A stretch of 51,095 nucleotides of DNA from Geosiphon pyriformis. Lineage: Eukaryota > Glomeromycota > Glomeromycetes > Archaeosporales > Geosiphonaceae. Positions 10,786 to 21,266 of this stretch are shown piece after piece; the stretch's first letter is position 1, and every line of letters starts with the position of its first letter. The notes beneath the pieces are model-generated. The model worked only from the letters and a program-made list of their open reading frames with translations, ran no database searches and had not been told where the DNA came from. Both the position numbers and the translations under genes were made by a program. Location: contig JAAOMT010000563.1 of the NCBI GenBank assembly GCA_016748015.1, positions 1 to 51,095 on the forward strand, written 5' to 3'.

Positions 10786-12624
10786 GTGCTTAATTACAAA
10801 GCCACTATTGGCCCTAGTATTGCAGTTCTAAACAGGTTTATTATGAAGCCTAGCTTCAATATTGGTGTCAAGTCTGCTAAGTCCAGAAAGAAGAGAAGAG
10901 GTGGTGCTTTGGAGGATAATATTGGTAATAGAAAATTTGCTGCTGCTAAGGTATCAAGTGGTCATTCTTGGAGTTCTAAAACCAGTGATACTACTAAATC
11001 TAATAGTGTAGATATGGAGGAGAAATGTTTAGTTGAGGAAACCAGCTTTGATCATGGAGATAGTGGAGCCTTTGCTGGAGAGAACTCAGAGCAAACACCT
11101 AAAAGTTCGAAGATTCTTACCAAAAGGGTGCTTGAAAAACCACTGGGGAAAATTAACTTCTTGGGTAATGATCTTGATGATATACTTTTGGACAAATCTG
11201 TGGTTCTCTTTTCCCCTTTGAAGAACTTGGTCAATGTTTCTGTCAGGAAGTCTTTCACTTTGGATATCAATTTGGATAATATTGTTAGAAAATCTGCTTA
11301 GAAAAAGCTTATGATTGTTAGAAAATTGTTTTCAAAAATCAATGGTTTTGAAGGAGCCTCTACCCCCTCAAAATTTGCTGGGATTGTCAGAGCAACATTT
11401 ACTTCTGAATTGAGTTTGGCACAAGCATCTAAAAAAGCTGAAAAGGCAAAGATCTTGGTAAACTCCGATCTTAAAAAACCATCTGGGCATTCAGATTAGA
11501 CTGTAGTATTAAAGAAAATTCCAATTGGTACTTCAACTGAGGCTGTATGTGCTGCACTATCTGAGTTTGGTATTATTAAGTTGATCAAGATACAATTAGT
11601 GAGGCTGTGGCAAAAAGCTGTGGTTGAATTTAAGCAGGTTAAGCATGCTGATTTGGTCACAGCACACTGGTTTATTCTGATTGGGAAGGATGCTGTGTGC
11701 ATTGCTAGATCTGATGTGGACAAAGAATTATGGGATGTGTGAGATGTTTACAAGGCCCTTTTGTACACTCTTCCAATGGGAACCAATGCACATAATATTT
11801 GGGATTATGTTGTTTCAGTGGGTGAAAAAACTTGTGTAATCGACCATCACCTAGTTTTTTATGCCCGGGCCAGGTGTGCTACTGTCTGTTTTGATTCTGC
11901 TGAGTCATTGGATGCTGTCATAAAAACCATGTCTGTACTAAAGGAAGCCAATCTGCACTGGTCTTGTCTTGTTTCAACCAAGTGTGCTAAGTATAGAAAA
12001 TTGGGCCATACATCATTGGTTTGCCTTGTTGGTGAGAAAAAGAATGTTTCTTCTGGTGCTTTTTTATGTAAAACTCTCTTGGACTTAGATAAAAATAGAC
12101 TGGCTGCCATTTATACCAAGTGTTCGGCTCCAGTTGCTCATTCTGTTTCTTTTGGTGGCATCTTATGGGCACAAATTGCTAATGGATCTTCTTTCCCTCC
12201 CCTTCCTGTTCAGAATGTTTTGTTGAAAGCTGGCTTCTTTTCGGAGATGAAGCCTGCCCCGCTAATGTCTTTGGAGTTGGATAATAGGTTTGCTGCTCTT
12301 GAGCACAGTCTCACCAGCCTTGCAGAGCGTGTTGACATGTTGGCTAATAAATTAAAAACACCTGAACCAATGGTTTTCCAGCTTAGCCCTGAACATTAGC
12401 TGTTGGTGACCCTTTCATCACAGAATCAAGAGGCAGATATAGTGATAAGTAAGAGTTCAGGTGTAGTCACTGATGGTGAGACTGTTGTGGGAGTGGTGGT
12501 TTTCAATCCTGCAGTTATCTCAAAAATGGAGGAAACTTTGAACAGTCTTTTACTTATGGTTATGAATCTTTCAGCTAAATTGAACAATGCTGGTTTGGTT
12601 TTTATTCCTCTTTCTTCTCAATGA
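10786..12624 (+). pseudogene. LINE-C ORF1 pseudogene (RRM-like plus zinc knuckle)
   Basis: One frame ends at TGA 12622-12624. Stops interrupt it at 11299, 11497, 11740 and 12397. The first in-frame ATG is at 10843; a GTG at 10786 lies upstream and the true start is eroded. A basic Ser/Lys-rich N-terminus is followed by an RRM-like segment (about 11500-11720, with AVCAALSEFGIIKLIKIQL), a second conserved block and a knuckle (CAKYRKLGHTSLVC, about 11980-12021). The knuckle's second Cys reads Tyr, one G->A change from TGT. A coiled-coil-like segment (FAALEHSLTSLAERVDMLANK) follows. It is homologous to the ORF1-only elements and to LINE-B ORF1. Confidence 0.87.
12621..12624 (+). promoter_or_regulatory. 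ORF1/ORF2 stop-start overlap (ATGA)
   Basis: The ORF1 stop TGA (12622-12624) overlaps the ORF2 start ATG (12621-12623), shifting the frame by -1. LINE-B has TAATG at the same place. Overlaps of this kind are known to couple translation by termination-reinitiation in some non-LTR elements. Confidence 0.75.
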
Positions 12625-15600
12625 GTAATATGATCTAGAAAGTTGCAACTTGTAATGTTAGAGGAATGAAAAATCCTGCAAAACAGAATGACATTATTTA
12701 TTGGCATAAAGAAAAGAACAATTTAGTTTCTATCTTTACAGAATCAAAGTTAAAAGGAAAAGTTTGTCCCTGGATTGTCAACAAATTTGATGGTGTGCAA
12801 GTGTTTACCTCTGGTTTGGAATCTGGTAATCTAGGTGCTGGTGTTGTGGTTGTCATGAACTCTACTTTGGCAAAACATGTGTGCAAAATTTCAGAAGTGC
12901 CTGGTCGGCTTCTGTCTATTAAGTTGCTTTTCAGAAACAAACTTTCAGTGTCAATTTTGGGGGTTTATGCTGGTGCCTCTTTGGTAGCTCAGTTTTCTCA
13001 GGCTAGCAATATCAATTCTTTTATTGCAAAGACTGTTAACGAATCTTCTTTTGTTATTCTTAGAGGAGACTTTAATGAGGATAGTTCTCATAAGTGTGTA
13101 AGCTTCAAAAAATGCTTAGATTTTGGTTTGGTCAATGCCTTGGGTGAGAGCTCTAGTGGGAAGTTACCAACTTGGTCCAATTTTCGGGGCATAGTTAAGA
13201 CAATTAATTATGTGCTCATTTTTTTGAACTTGGTCAATGCAGTAGTGGGTTGTGGTGTATGTGGAGTTGAGGATTATTTTGATACTGATTATTAGGCAGT
13301 CTCAGTTTTGGTGGGTTTGGGTGGTCTGCTCGATGTTTGATTAAATTCTGTTCGCAAGCAGACAAATAAAAATCATTGGAAGTATGATTGCAAAGGTGCA
13401 AATGCTATTAAGTGGACCAAGTTTAAGAATGATACAGCAGCGAATTTAGCTATGTTTCATGATAAGTTTCTTACAGCCAAAATGCACTTGGATTTGGATG
13501 CGATGTGGGCTGCTCTCTGTAAAGTATTGTGTCTGTCGGCTGAGGCAGTTTTTAAGAAGAAATGGTTCAAAGACTATGACCATGTTTTTGTTAAGGAGTC
13601 ATCCAAGTTTCACAAGCTGGAGCTTTTAGTGTCAAAGCTGATTAAGGCATCTCATTTGGATTCTTTTGGAGAATTTATGTTCTTGCTTGATAAGTGGGAG
13701 AGTTTAGATTTGGTTAATGCATCTGTAGTAAAATCTCTTTTTTTGTTAGATTCCTCCTTTAATGTCATTCGGTCAGTTTTGTCCAAGATTAGAAAGTCAT
13801 ATCACTCCTTCAAAATATTGAAAGCAGAACATGTTAGAAAATCTAAAATCAGATCAGCAATAAATAAGAGGATGAAAAGTTTTGAATTAAACAAAGGTCA
13901 TACTATTAGAAATATACTGGAATGTCTCTTTTGTAAAGTGACTTTGGATCATTTGGTTATGAATGATAAATTGGTTTTAGAACCTGATCTTGTTAGAACC
14001 AAAGTAAATGTGATCATAGAAGGATGAATTAGAAAGCACAACGTGGTTTCTAATGTCTCTGATGTGTGACATCGCCAATATCAGTCTTTGGAATATGTTT
14101 TTGATGAAGCCTTTTCTGGTGTAATATGCTCAATTAACTTTGATAAAATGTCTGATGTTATCTCAAGTCTGCTTAATGAGAAAGCAGCTGGTCTCTCTGG
14201 TATATCAAATGAGTTGTGAAAGCATTGTGACAGATCAGTTTTGGATATGCTGTTGGTTCTTTTGAATTTTTGCTTGGACTGTAAATCTGTTCCCAGGCCT
14301 TGAAAAGAGGCCTAGATGCTGATAATCCCCAAACTATATGAGTGGGAAGATGTTTTTACAAACACCTGTCCTATTATATTGATTGAAACAGCTCATAAAA
14401 TTCTTTCTAAGATTATTTTGGACAGAATTTTTTTTGCATGCAATAGATATGATGTTTTCAGAAAAGATAATTTTTCTGTTTTAAAAGATACAACCACACG
14501 GTCTTCTATCTTTGCTATTGGATCTGTCATTGAAGATGCTTTGGAAAAGAACCATGAACTATGGCTGGTCTTGCAAGACATGTGAAAGGCTTATGATTCT
14601 GTTGGCTGGGAGCATCTGAGAGTGAGTTTGGTTAGAATAAAGATGTGTGACAGGTTTATTTAGTTTTTTGGTGGTATCTACAAGGGTTGGGTCAACAGAG
14701 TTATGACAGATTTTGGGTTGACTGATGGATATCAGATGCATGATAGTTTAGACCAAGGAGAGGTGTTTTCACCTCTTCTTTGATGCATATTTTATGATCC
14801 TCTTTTGTGTGAGGTCAAAAGACAAGAAAGTATGTGTGAATACAGATTGAACTCTCGTTTTGTGACCAAAACTAGTTGCTCTGAATTTCGAGCTGGTTTG
14901 ACTTCTTTTCTCACTGCTGGTGCCTTTGTCAATGACACAATTTGGGTTGGTAGCAACCAGGCTGCTATGCAACATATTCTTAATATAGCTAGCAAATTTT
15001 TTTGGATCAATGACATTTCGATCAATAATAATAAAATGGTGGCCATTCCTATTAATTGCAGAGTTTTTAACTCTTGTTTGCTAATTAGTGGTTTGCCTAT
15101 TTCAATAGCCAAGAAGAGGGAGCTTCATCAGTACCTGGGAATTTTTTTGTCTACTGAGAGTTTGTCGAAGCCTAGCTTGGTTAGGGCTCAATTGGATGTC
15201 TGGTTTTTTACCAATCTCGTGTTAAGAAAGACTATTTCTAACAAACAGTTCTCATATTTAGTGTCAGTAGTTTTTTATCCTATTGTTGCTTATAGGACTC
15301 AGTTCAGTTTTGTTTCTCTCAATGTGTGTGCAAAGTGGGACACTATGATTCACAAGGTTTAAAATCCAAATCTGGCTTGCCATTCAACTTTTTCAATGAT
15401 GCAATTCACCATCTCTCTCTGTATGGTTTGAAATCTTTTGAGCAGGTGAAAGCAAATCAGCTTCTATTGTCAGTTTTGCCAATTTTGTTGGTATTCTGGG
15501 TTGTTTGTTTGCACATAGATCACATGACTTGCAAGTATTCAGTTAGTGCCCTCGTCATTCTTTGCTTTACTCTTCTTGTATTAATATCAATCTTTTAGAT

Positions 15601-16508
15601 AATTTTTTGGCTGGCATAGTTTGGATTTTTTTGGGATGCAATCTATCTTTGGGCAGTCTCATAACCAATGCTTTTTGTTTTCAAAATGGAACTCCTATGT
15701 CTAACATTCTTGGTGAGCCCACCTTTCATAAATGTGTCTCTTCACTTTGGTGTTATGGAATTGCCTTTGTTGAATGGCTTTGCAATTATACTGGTTCTGT
15801 TTTTGAATGGAAGACTTTCAAACAGTGAAAGAGATTGGATTCTTGGGGCCCGATTTCTCATTGGTTTGATGTTTCTGTTCAATTTCTGAATAATTTTGGG
15901 CCATCTTCTGTTCATAATCTTCTGTTGCTGGAAGTTGGTTTGTCTAACATCCTTAAGTCTTGTGAATTTGAGATTGTGCATAGTAGTCTGTTGGAGGTTG
16001 ATTCTAATCATTTTTCTTTGTTTATGGATGGTTCTCTGAGTGAGCTGGGTACTCATGATATGAAAGCTGGTGCTGTAGTTTTTTTTGAAGACATTAATTT
16101 GAGTTTGGGCGTGGAAGTGTCTGAATTGGTCTTTTCTACTATGGCGGAGTTGCAAGCCATAGCTCTGACTCTCGAGTGTGTTCCTCTTTCTTGTTCGATC
16201 AACTTGTTCTCGAACAGCCAGACTGCTTTAGATGCATGCAAATCAGAATCAAAGTTGATTTATCCAGATTTCAGGAATCAATGTTGGATTGAGCATTACC
16301 ACATTGCTAATGTTATTTATTGTAAAAATTTGGATATTAATTGGGTTAAAGTTAGAAATTACTCTGGTGTGTTGGGCAATGAACAGACTGATGCTTTCAC
16401 TAGAGCTGCTGCATTATCTAATTTGTGTCTTTCTCACATAATCAATAAACATTTTCTTAGGGCTGGTGGTGCTGCAGTGTCTGGTAATTCTAGGCATTTT
16501 GTTCATAG

Positions 16509-17354
16509 TGTTACAGGTGGTTGCTTCTGCTGTTGAATTGTATAACAAACCCATAACTTGGTGCTCAAAAGCTACTTCCACTGATTCAGCTCTGTAAGTG
16601 TTGTATCTGAAGGTTTTTGATGGAGTCTAAAGGTTTTTGGTTAAGTCTTTTGTATAATAGACAGAGATTCAATAGTGTTGATATCTTCCAAGAGTTTTCT
16701 CAATTTCTTTCTCAGCGTGGTGGCCAGATTTAGTCTGGCAGTTGTGCCCTTTTGGTAAGCTATTTGATAATATATAAAATTCTACCCTTATTTCTGGGTC
16801 TTTTACCAGGCTATCCTTGACGTCAATAACTCAATGCTTTAATCTTTAATCAATTAGTATACAACAACAAATCAAAATAAAATAAAGAAAAAAAGAAATA
16901 GAAGAAAATAAAGAAAGAAAAAAAATAAGCCAAGGCGATTTGCAGATTAGTATCCCGTCAATAGCCGTGATCAAAAACTATTGTTCCAGCATGGTTAAGT
17001 ATTAATTACTATCAACATGAAGTGTTGATAGTAGAGAATAAGTTGAAATATGAAATAATTATTTATTTGATGATTGTATTTCTAAGCTAAGGATTCTGTG
17101 ATATCAATTCTCTTTTTTTTTTTTTTCTGTTTCTAATACTACTGCTATATATACATAATTGAGATTCCTCAATTCCTTGATTCTCCACAACAGGAATCCT
17201 GGAATTCTGGAATCCTGCAATTCCTCATTGAAAATCCTGAAATTCTTGGAATCCTGCAATTCCTGCGAGGAATCCTGGAATTCCACATTTACTATGCTTA
17301 CTTCTGATTGGCTAATAATTATGCTAATATTTTCTTATATTTCTATGAGTAACA
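16509..17354 (-). repeat. Gypsy-1 3' LTR
   Basis: 846 bp bounded by TGTTAC and GTAACA. Its inner edge adjoins the polypurine tract. The outer end (TGTTACAGGTGGTT on the plus strand) resembles those of gypsy-2 (TGTTACTGGAGGTT) and LTR-3 (TGTTACGGGATGGTT), so the termini are conserved although the bodies differ. Confidence 0.85.
17160..17290 (-). repeat. Short tandem array in the gypsy-1 LTR
   Basis: About five degenerate units of GGAATCCTGCAATTCC type, spaced about 16-24 bp, lie 65-195 bp inside the upstream (U3) end of the LTR. The position suggests repeated promoter or enhancer sites; that is inferred. Confidence 0.7.
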
Positions 17355-17369
17355 TTATTCCCTCCTTTT
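17355..17369 (-). promoter_or_regulatory. Gypsy-1 polypurine tract
   Basis: Minus-strand AAAAGGAGGGAATAA ends exactly at the LTR TGTTAC. Polypurine tracts prime plus-strand DNA synthesis in LTR elements. It overlaps the stop codon of the extra ORF. Confidence 0.8.
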
Positions 17370-17997
17370 AATATTGAGCTCCATCGAAATCTAACTCCTG
17401 TAATTCCCCCTCTTGAAGTATTTCCTGGATCTCATTTTCGAGAATTACTTGTGTTATTTGGGTCTGTAATTCCTCAAATTGAGCATTAGTGATTTTCCCC
17501 AATTGATTACTGGTTACCATATCCATTGCTCTGTTGAGCAATATATCTGGTTTATTCTGAAATGCTGTATGTATTTGGTATATGGCTTGGGCTTGTGTGG
17601 ATAAATTGTTTTTTTCCACAAAATGTTCTAATTATTGTAGTATTTTTTTGTCAAATAATCGCTTTCTTTTATCCATATATAAATTCTGGATATTTATGTG
17701 TTGTCCCAAGTAAAAGTAACAATAGTTTTGTGGAAATTGTTGTATCCACCAATTCCAAGTTTCTTTAGTCAACTCTTGGTATAGTGATTCTTTTGTCGAT
17801 TCTTTTATTGCTAATTTTACTTTCGCCATGATTTTGTCCACTATATTTTCCATTTTCTTCTGTGTTCTAAATTGAACTGTCTTTCTAGTATCTTGATATC
17901 TAATGGTTTGTTGATTGATTGTAATCTCCATTTCCTGGTGTTGAATTAATTGAAAGAGTTGTTGTGCTAGTGAGTGAATGTTGTCTGTAATTTCCAT
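17368..17997 (-). pseudogene. Gypsy-1 extra ORF downstream of integrase, one stop
   Basis: Starts at ATG 17997, 53 bp after the pol stop, and ends at 17368 in the polypurine tract: 209 codons with a single internal TAA near 17629. It is mostly hydrophilic and Gln/Glu/Lys-rich, with no signal peptide, membrane segment or Cys cluster, so it does not look like an envelope protein. It matches the 239-aa ORF at the same place in gypsy-2: the N-terminus (NIHSLAQQLFQL against NIQQLSQKLMLA) and a C-terminal LGK-x-T, F, QI, IL pattern. I do not recognise the family. The conserved position suggests an accessory protein of these elements. Confidence 0.75.
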
Positions 17998-18050
17998 TTT
18001 CTGATATTTCCTGTCACGTCTACCCTGTCTTTATATATTCTTTTGATGGA

Positions 18051-18989
18051 TCAATTTAGTGTGTTGTCGTCAATAATAATGATTGGTTCCAGATCTCGTG
18101 GAATCTCATCTGGTTGAACTAGTATTCTCTGTACTCCTAATTGTGGAATATTACTGGTAGATGGTAGTGTGATGTTGTGATATGGTTTCAGTCAATCTCC
18201 ATGTGCTGCTTTGGTTAAAACTTTGTTATCCAATCTTAATTTGTAAGCTCTATTTCCTAGAATTTCTTCTATGTGAAATGGTCCATCCCATTTGGGGTCA
18301 AATTTTCTACTCCATTGTTTTTCTACTTTGGTACAATGTAGTAATACTTTGTCTCCAATCCTGAATTCAACTGGTTTGTTTAGTAGTTGACTATCGTGTC
18401 TTTTTTTCTGTGTTTCTTGTGACTTTTGGATATTATCAGCTGCTTTTCTTTGTTTGTTTTCCAATGTTTCCATTAAGTCATATGTTCTTCTTAGCAATGT
18501 TTCTTGAAAATTTTTCTCTGTTATTGGTTCAGCTAGATATGTATTAATTTCTCTTTCTATTGGTAACGTTGTGATTCTCCCATACACTAATTCAAATGGT
18601 GTTGCTTGTGTGGTATCTTGTTTCATTGTCCGATAAGCAAATAGTACTGATGGTATGAACAAATCCCAATCATTCTGGTTTTCTTGGCTGAGCTTGACTA
18701 TTGCTTCACACAATGTTTGGTTGAATCTTTCCACTAATCCATTGGTTTGTGGATGGTATGGTGATGATAATGGTCTTTTGATTCCGAATCTTTGGCTTAA
18801 TTCTGTTAATGTTCTGTTCACAAAATGAGTTCCTTGATCTGATAATAGTTCTTTTGGACATCCATGTCGACAAATCAAATCCTGATGAATGAATTCGGCA
18901 ACGGATTCTGCATCTGCTCTTTGAATTGCTTTTGCCTTTGGCCATTTAGTGAGATAATTCATAGCCACTGCTATGTATTTGTTTCCTCA
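18051..18989 (-). pseudogene. Gypsy-1 integrase core and C-terminus (5' truncated)
   Basis: Minus-strand frame from about 18989 to TGA 18051-18053. The catalytic core shows YLTKWPKAKAIQ, the second Asp in LLSDQGTHFVN and the Glu region PYHPQTNGLVERFNQTL, the usual D,D-35-E context of gypsy integrases. Then comes FELVYGR and a C-terminal block (GDKVLLHCTKVEKQW, KWDGPFHIEEILGNRAYKL). A single TGA at 18192-18194 stands at a likely Arg (GD-stop-LKPY). The polyprotein ends IPRDLEPIIIIDDN, matching the gypsy-2 end (IPWNLEPIVVIEQ). The N-terminal zinc domain and first Asp are deleted. Confidence 0.9.
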
Positions 18990-19294
18990 TTTTTAAAGAC
19001 TCTAAGGTTGTGGCCCAGAATATTGTGGTCTTCGTGTGTGAGTTTTGCCTTGCATTTTGCAATAATATTTGGTTGGTGCGTGCTAAACACCAGGCTGTTA
19101 TGGAAAAAGGTGACATAATCCCGCATAATGGTTCTGTTCTTGTCTTGGTCTCTGGTTTTCCTTTGGTGCTTTCGGCCAGTATGGTTAGGTTGTTGGGTAT
19201 TGCAGATGCATTTGGTGTGGGTTTTGGGTTTCATAAGTTTTGTTTATTCTTTGCAGGTATCAGTAACGTGGTTTTAGTACATATAAGTGTCTAG

Positions 19295-19429
19295 TGTTGT
19301 CCTGACTAGTTTGAGTGGCTGGTTACATATAGAAAATGCATGATTCACACCTAGTTTAGATTACTTGTATGATATATTGTACTAAGATGTATTTGGACCT
19401 CACTCATTAAATTGTAAAAAAAAAAAAAA
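19295..19429 (+). repeat. LINE-C 3' tail and poly(A)
   Basis: Starts after the ORF2 TAG with GTTGTCCTGACTAG, then TGGCTGGTTACATATAG and AAATGCATGATTCACACC, and ends in a 14-15 nt A-run. Confidence 0.85.
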
Positions 19430-19437
19430 ATTATGTT
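19430..19437. repeat. ATTATGTT, third copy, 3' target-site duplication of LINE-C
   Basis: Directly follows the LINE-C A-run. The first A is ambiguous with the tail, so 7-8 bases are certain. Confidence 0.7.
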
Positions 19438-19779
19438 CTATTTTAGAGAGATTCTATTATAGAGTTTTATAATTATTATCAAATAAACTATATTTATTTA
19501 TTAAATCAATCAATTATTATTATTATTATTACTATTAAAATATTGATTAATTGTTATTTGTTTTTTAAAATTTTTCTTTATTTTTTTATATTCATATAAT
19601 TTTTATCTATGTAAATTTTGGTTTTCTATATTAAAATTTTTTTTTGCTAATTGCTTTTTAAATCTAATTATCTTTTTTAATGTTTTATATACTTTTATAA
19701 TTGTAATTAAAACAAGTAGAGATTTTTCTAATTCTTCTTTTAAGTTATTAATTATATTGGTTTTAATTTAAACATCAGC
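19438..19779. other. AT-rich spacer without genes
   Basis: No coding frame and no RNA gene seen. It probably holds the 3' flank of the decayed DNA transposon to its right. Confidence 0.5.
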
Positions 19780-20885
19780 TAAAATCATATCTATAATTTT
19801 ATTATTATTAAGAATATTTTCAATTGCCAATAATTCATTAACTGCTACAATATAATCTTTAAGATTTTTGACCAATTTTTGTGCATTTAATGGTAAATTG
19901 TTAAATATATTCATAGCAATTAATGTTTCTAATTCTTAATAATAGAAAAAAATATCTGTTTTTTGCCAACAGTTTTAAATTGTAATAAGTATTACTTGAA
20001 ATTATAATTGAACAACATAATTAATGCTTGTTTTATGTTTAATTTATTTCTAAAAAATAAATTAATATTAGATAAAATTATATAATATATATTGATAATA
20101 ATATTGTATATATTATATTACTTATCTGTTCAATATTAATTTTTTGTTCAAATTAATGTAAAATATGTTGACAATATAAGTGCTTATATTTGCCTTTGAA
20201 AGATTTGATAATGTTAGTATTCATTGGTTGAAGATGTGATATAGTATTTGGTTCATTTATATATTTAAGCCATGTTTTCTATATATTTGAGTACATTTAT
20301 GCTTTGGAATTAAATTTGTAAATTACAGATAGGTTGGAAGTATTAATTCCTTTAAAGCATCTTAAATTTTTTACATATATAATTAATAAAAATTTCAATT
20401 TGTGAGATTTAGTTAAATTTATAGCAAGAAAAATTATAATTCAGATTTATTCTATAAAAAAACCTAATTAATTTAATATAACAATAATATATAATGATAA
20501 CAATTAGTAAATATAATATACTAATTTTTTTTCTGTATTTTGACATTTTGCAAATATTTAATTTGGTCACATATAAAAAAATAATCCTGTTTTATCAGTA
20601 TTATATATGTTAATAGTATTAAATTCAGATATAATAGTTTTTAATTTTCTTTATTTTTCTGGTAAACTTTTAGTTAATACACTTTTTGCTTTACTATAAA
20701 ATTGGTAAACACATAACTGGTTTTGTTTTTTGAATTTTTGAATCCATCTATTTGAGAATTGTATTTCATTTTCATGTATACCAAGAAGTTTGGCAAATTT
20801 TTTTTCTTTCTCTTTAATTAGTTGATTATTGAATTTGATAGTAACTGCAGTTATTTGTTCTGACTGTAATAGTTTGTTATATTAC
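19780..20885 (-). pseudogene. Decayed pogo/Tigger-like DDE transposase
   Basis: Fragments recognisable across frames on the minus strand occur in transposase order. A CENP-B-type helix-turn-helix remnant (FSNRWIQKFKKQNQL, about 20715-20760) comes first. NIYNTDKTGLFF (about 20574-20610) matches the first catalytic Asp block (usual DETGLF). KNLRCFKGI and VIYKFNSKA (about 20300-20370) match the KNPRCFK...YRANKKAW region. PNTISHLQPMN (20221-20253) matches the PPNTTSHLQPMDQGII block near the C-terminus. Stops and A/T drift are everywhere. In life it would cut and paste a TIR element, but this copy is long dead. Confidence rests on four motifs in order, not on overall identity. Confidence 0.8.
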
Positions 20886-21132
20886 TTTATTATATTTAAA
20901 TAAATTTATAATATAATAAAAGATAATATAATTAAAATTAATTATTTATAATAATAAAAAAGTACATGTAAAGATTAAAAAAAGAAAAAAAATCTATTTT
21001 TTATAATAAAACTATAATAAAAAATTAACTTAATCTAAAACTGATATTTTTTTTAATTTATAAAAAAATTATATATAACTAAATTACTTAAAATATGTAT
21101 ATTATATTAATAATATTTTAATTATATTAATT
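20886..21132. repeat. AT-rich flank of the Tigger-like element, repeated near 40370-40540
   Basis: This stretch aligns in the same orientation with about 40395-40530 (shared words ACATGTAA, TAAAAAATTxACTTAAT, TATATAxCTAAATTAC, ATTATATTAATA). LINE-B begins at 21133; the repeat resumes at 38893. So LINE-B landed inside a repeat that has an uninterrupted copy in this window. Confidence 0.65.
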
Positions 21133-21266
21133 TTTTTTATTAAATGCATTTAATGAGTAAAGTCCAACTACTATTTAGTACATAGAACCAAACTAAGAGG
21201 CTCAAACTAAATGTAATTTACACACTTGCTACATGTGGCCAGCCATTCGGGTCAGACAAGGCACTA
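21133..21266 (-). repeat. LINE-B 3' tail
   Basis: Minus strand: GTAGTGCCTTGTCTGACC, then TGGCTGGCCACATGTAG and a diverged GTGTGTAAATT, ending ACTCATTAAATGCATTTAAT plus a short A-run. Same block as in the other elements. Confidence 0.78.

Larger units (their letters stand above)
16509..18989 (-). mobile_element. Gypsy-1, truncated Ty3/gypsy LTR retrotransposon
   Basis: On the minus strand this holds the last two-thirds of integrase, an extra ORF, a polypurine tract and a complete 3' LTR. Everything upstream in the element (5' LTR, gag, protease, RT, RNase H, integrase N-terminus) is gone, cut at about 18989. One deletion probably removed both the 5' half of the element and about 490 bp of the neighbouring LINE-C. 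It is less decayed than gypsy-2. Confidence 0.9.
12621..19294 (+). pseudogene. LINE-C ORF2 pseudogene (APE endonuclease, RT, RNase H), interrupted
   Basis: The frame starts at ATG 12621. The APE-type endonuclease shows TCNVRGM (about 12645), an ESKL glutamate, RGDFNED (about 13060) and a final motif reading DTDY, where LINE-B has DTDH. RT follows with QDM and a stop in place of Arg, then AYDSVGW (about 14575-14610), LDQGEVFSPLL (about 14750) and FVNDT (14925-14939), with Asn for the first motif-C Asp. One-base losses at about 15357 and 15448 change frame. RNase H keeps FMDGSL and MAELQAIALTLE, but reads SNSQ where LINE-A has SDSQ. Reading stops at 16508 at gypsy-1 and resumes at about 18990; the last 95 codons end at TAG 19294. 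At least ten further stops sit at Trp, Arg or Gln positions of sister copies. Confidence 0.9.
10669..19429 (+). mobile_element. LINE-C, full-length non-LTR retrotransposon with a gypsy insertion
   Basis: The order is a 5' leader (10669-10785), ORF1, ORF2 overlapping it at ATGA, a conserved tail and an A-run (19416-19429), flanked by ATTATGTT at 10661 and 19430. Gypsy-1 occupies 16509-18989, and about 490 bp of ORF2 (LINE-A 2759-3245 equivalent) is missing at that junction. Without gypsy-1 the element is about 6.3 kb. The many stops show it is inactive. Confidence 0.9.

Noticed and set aside
17160-17290. CRISPR-like short repeats with spacers
   Set aside because: Units are degenerate, contiguous and inside an LTR; there are no spacers of constant length and no cas genes, and the genome is eukaryotic.
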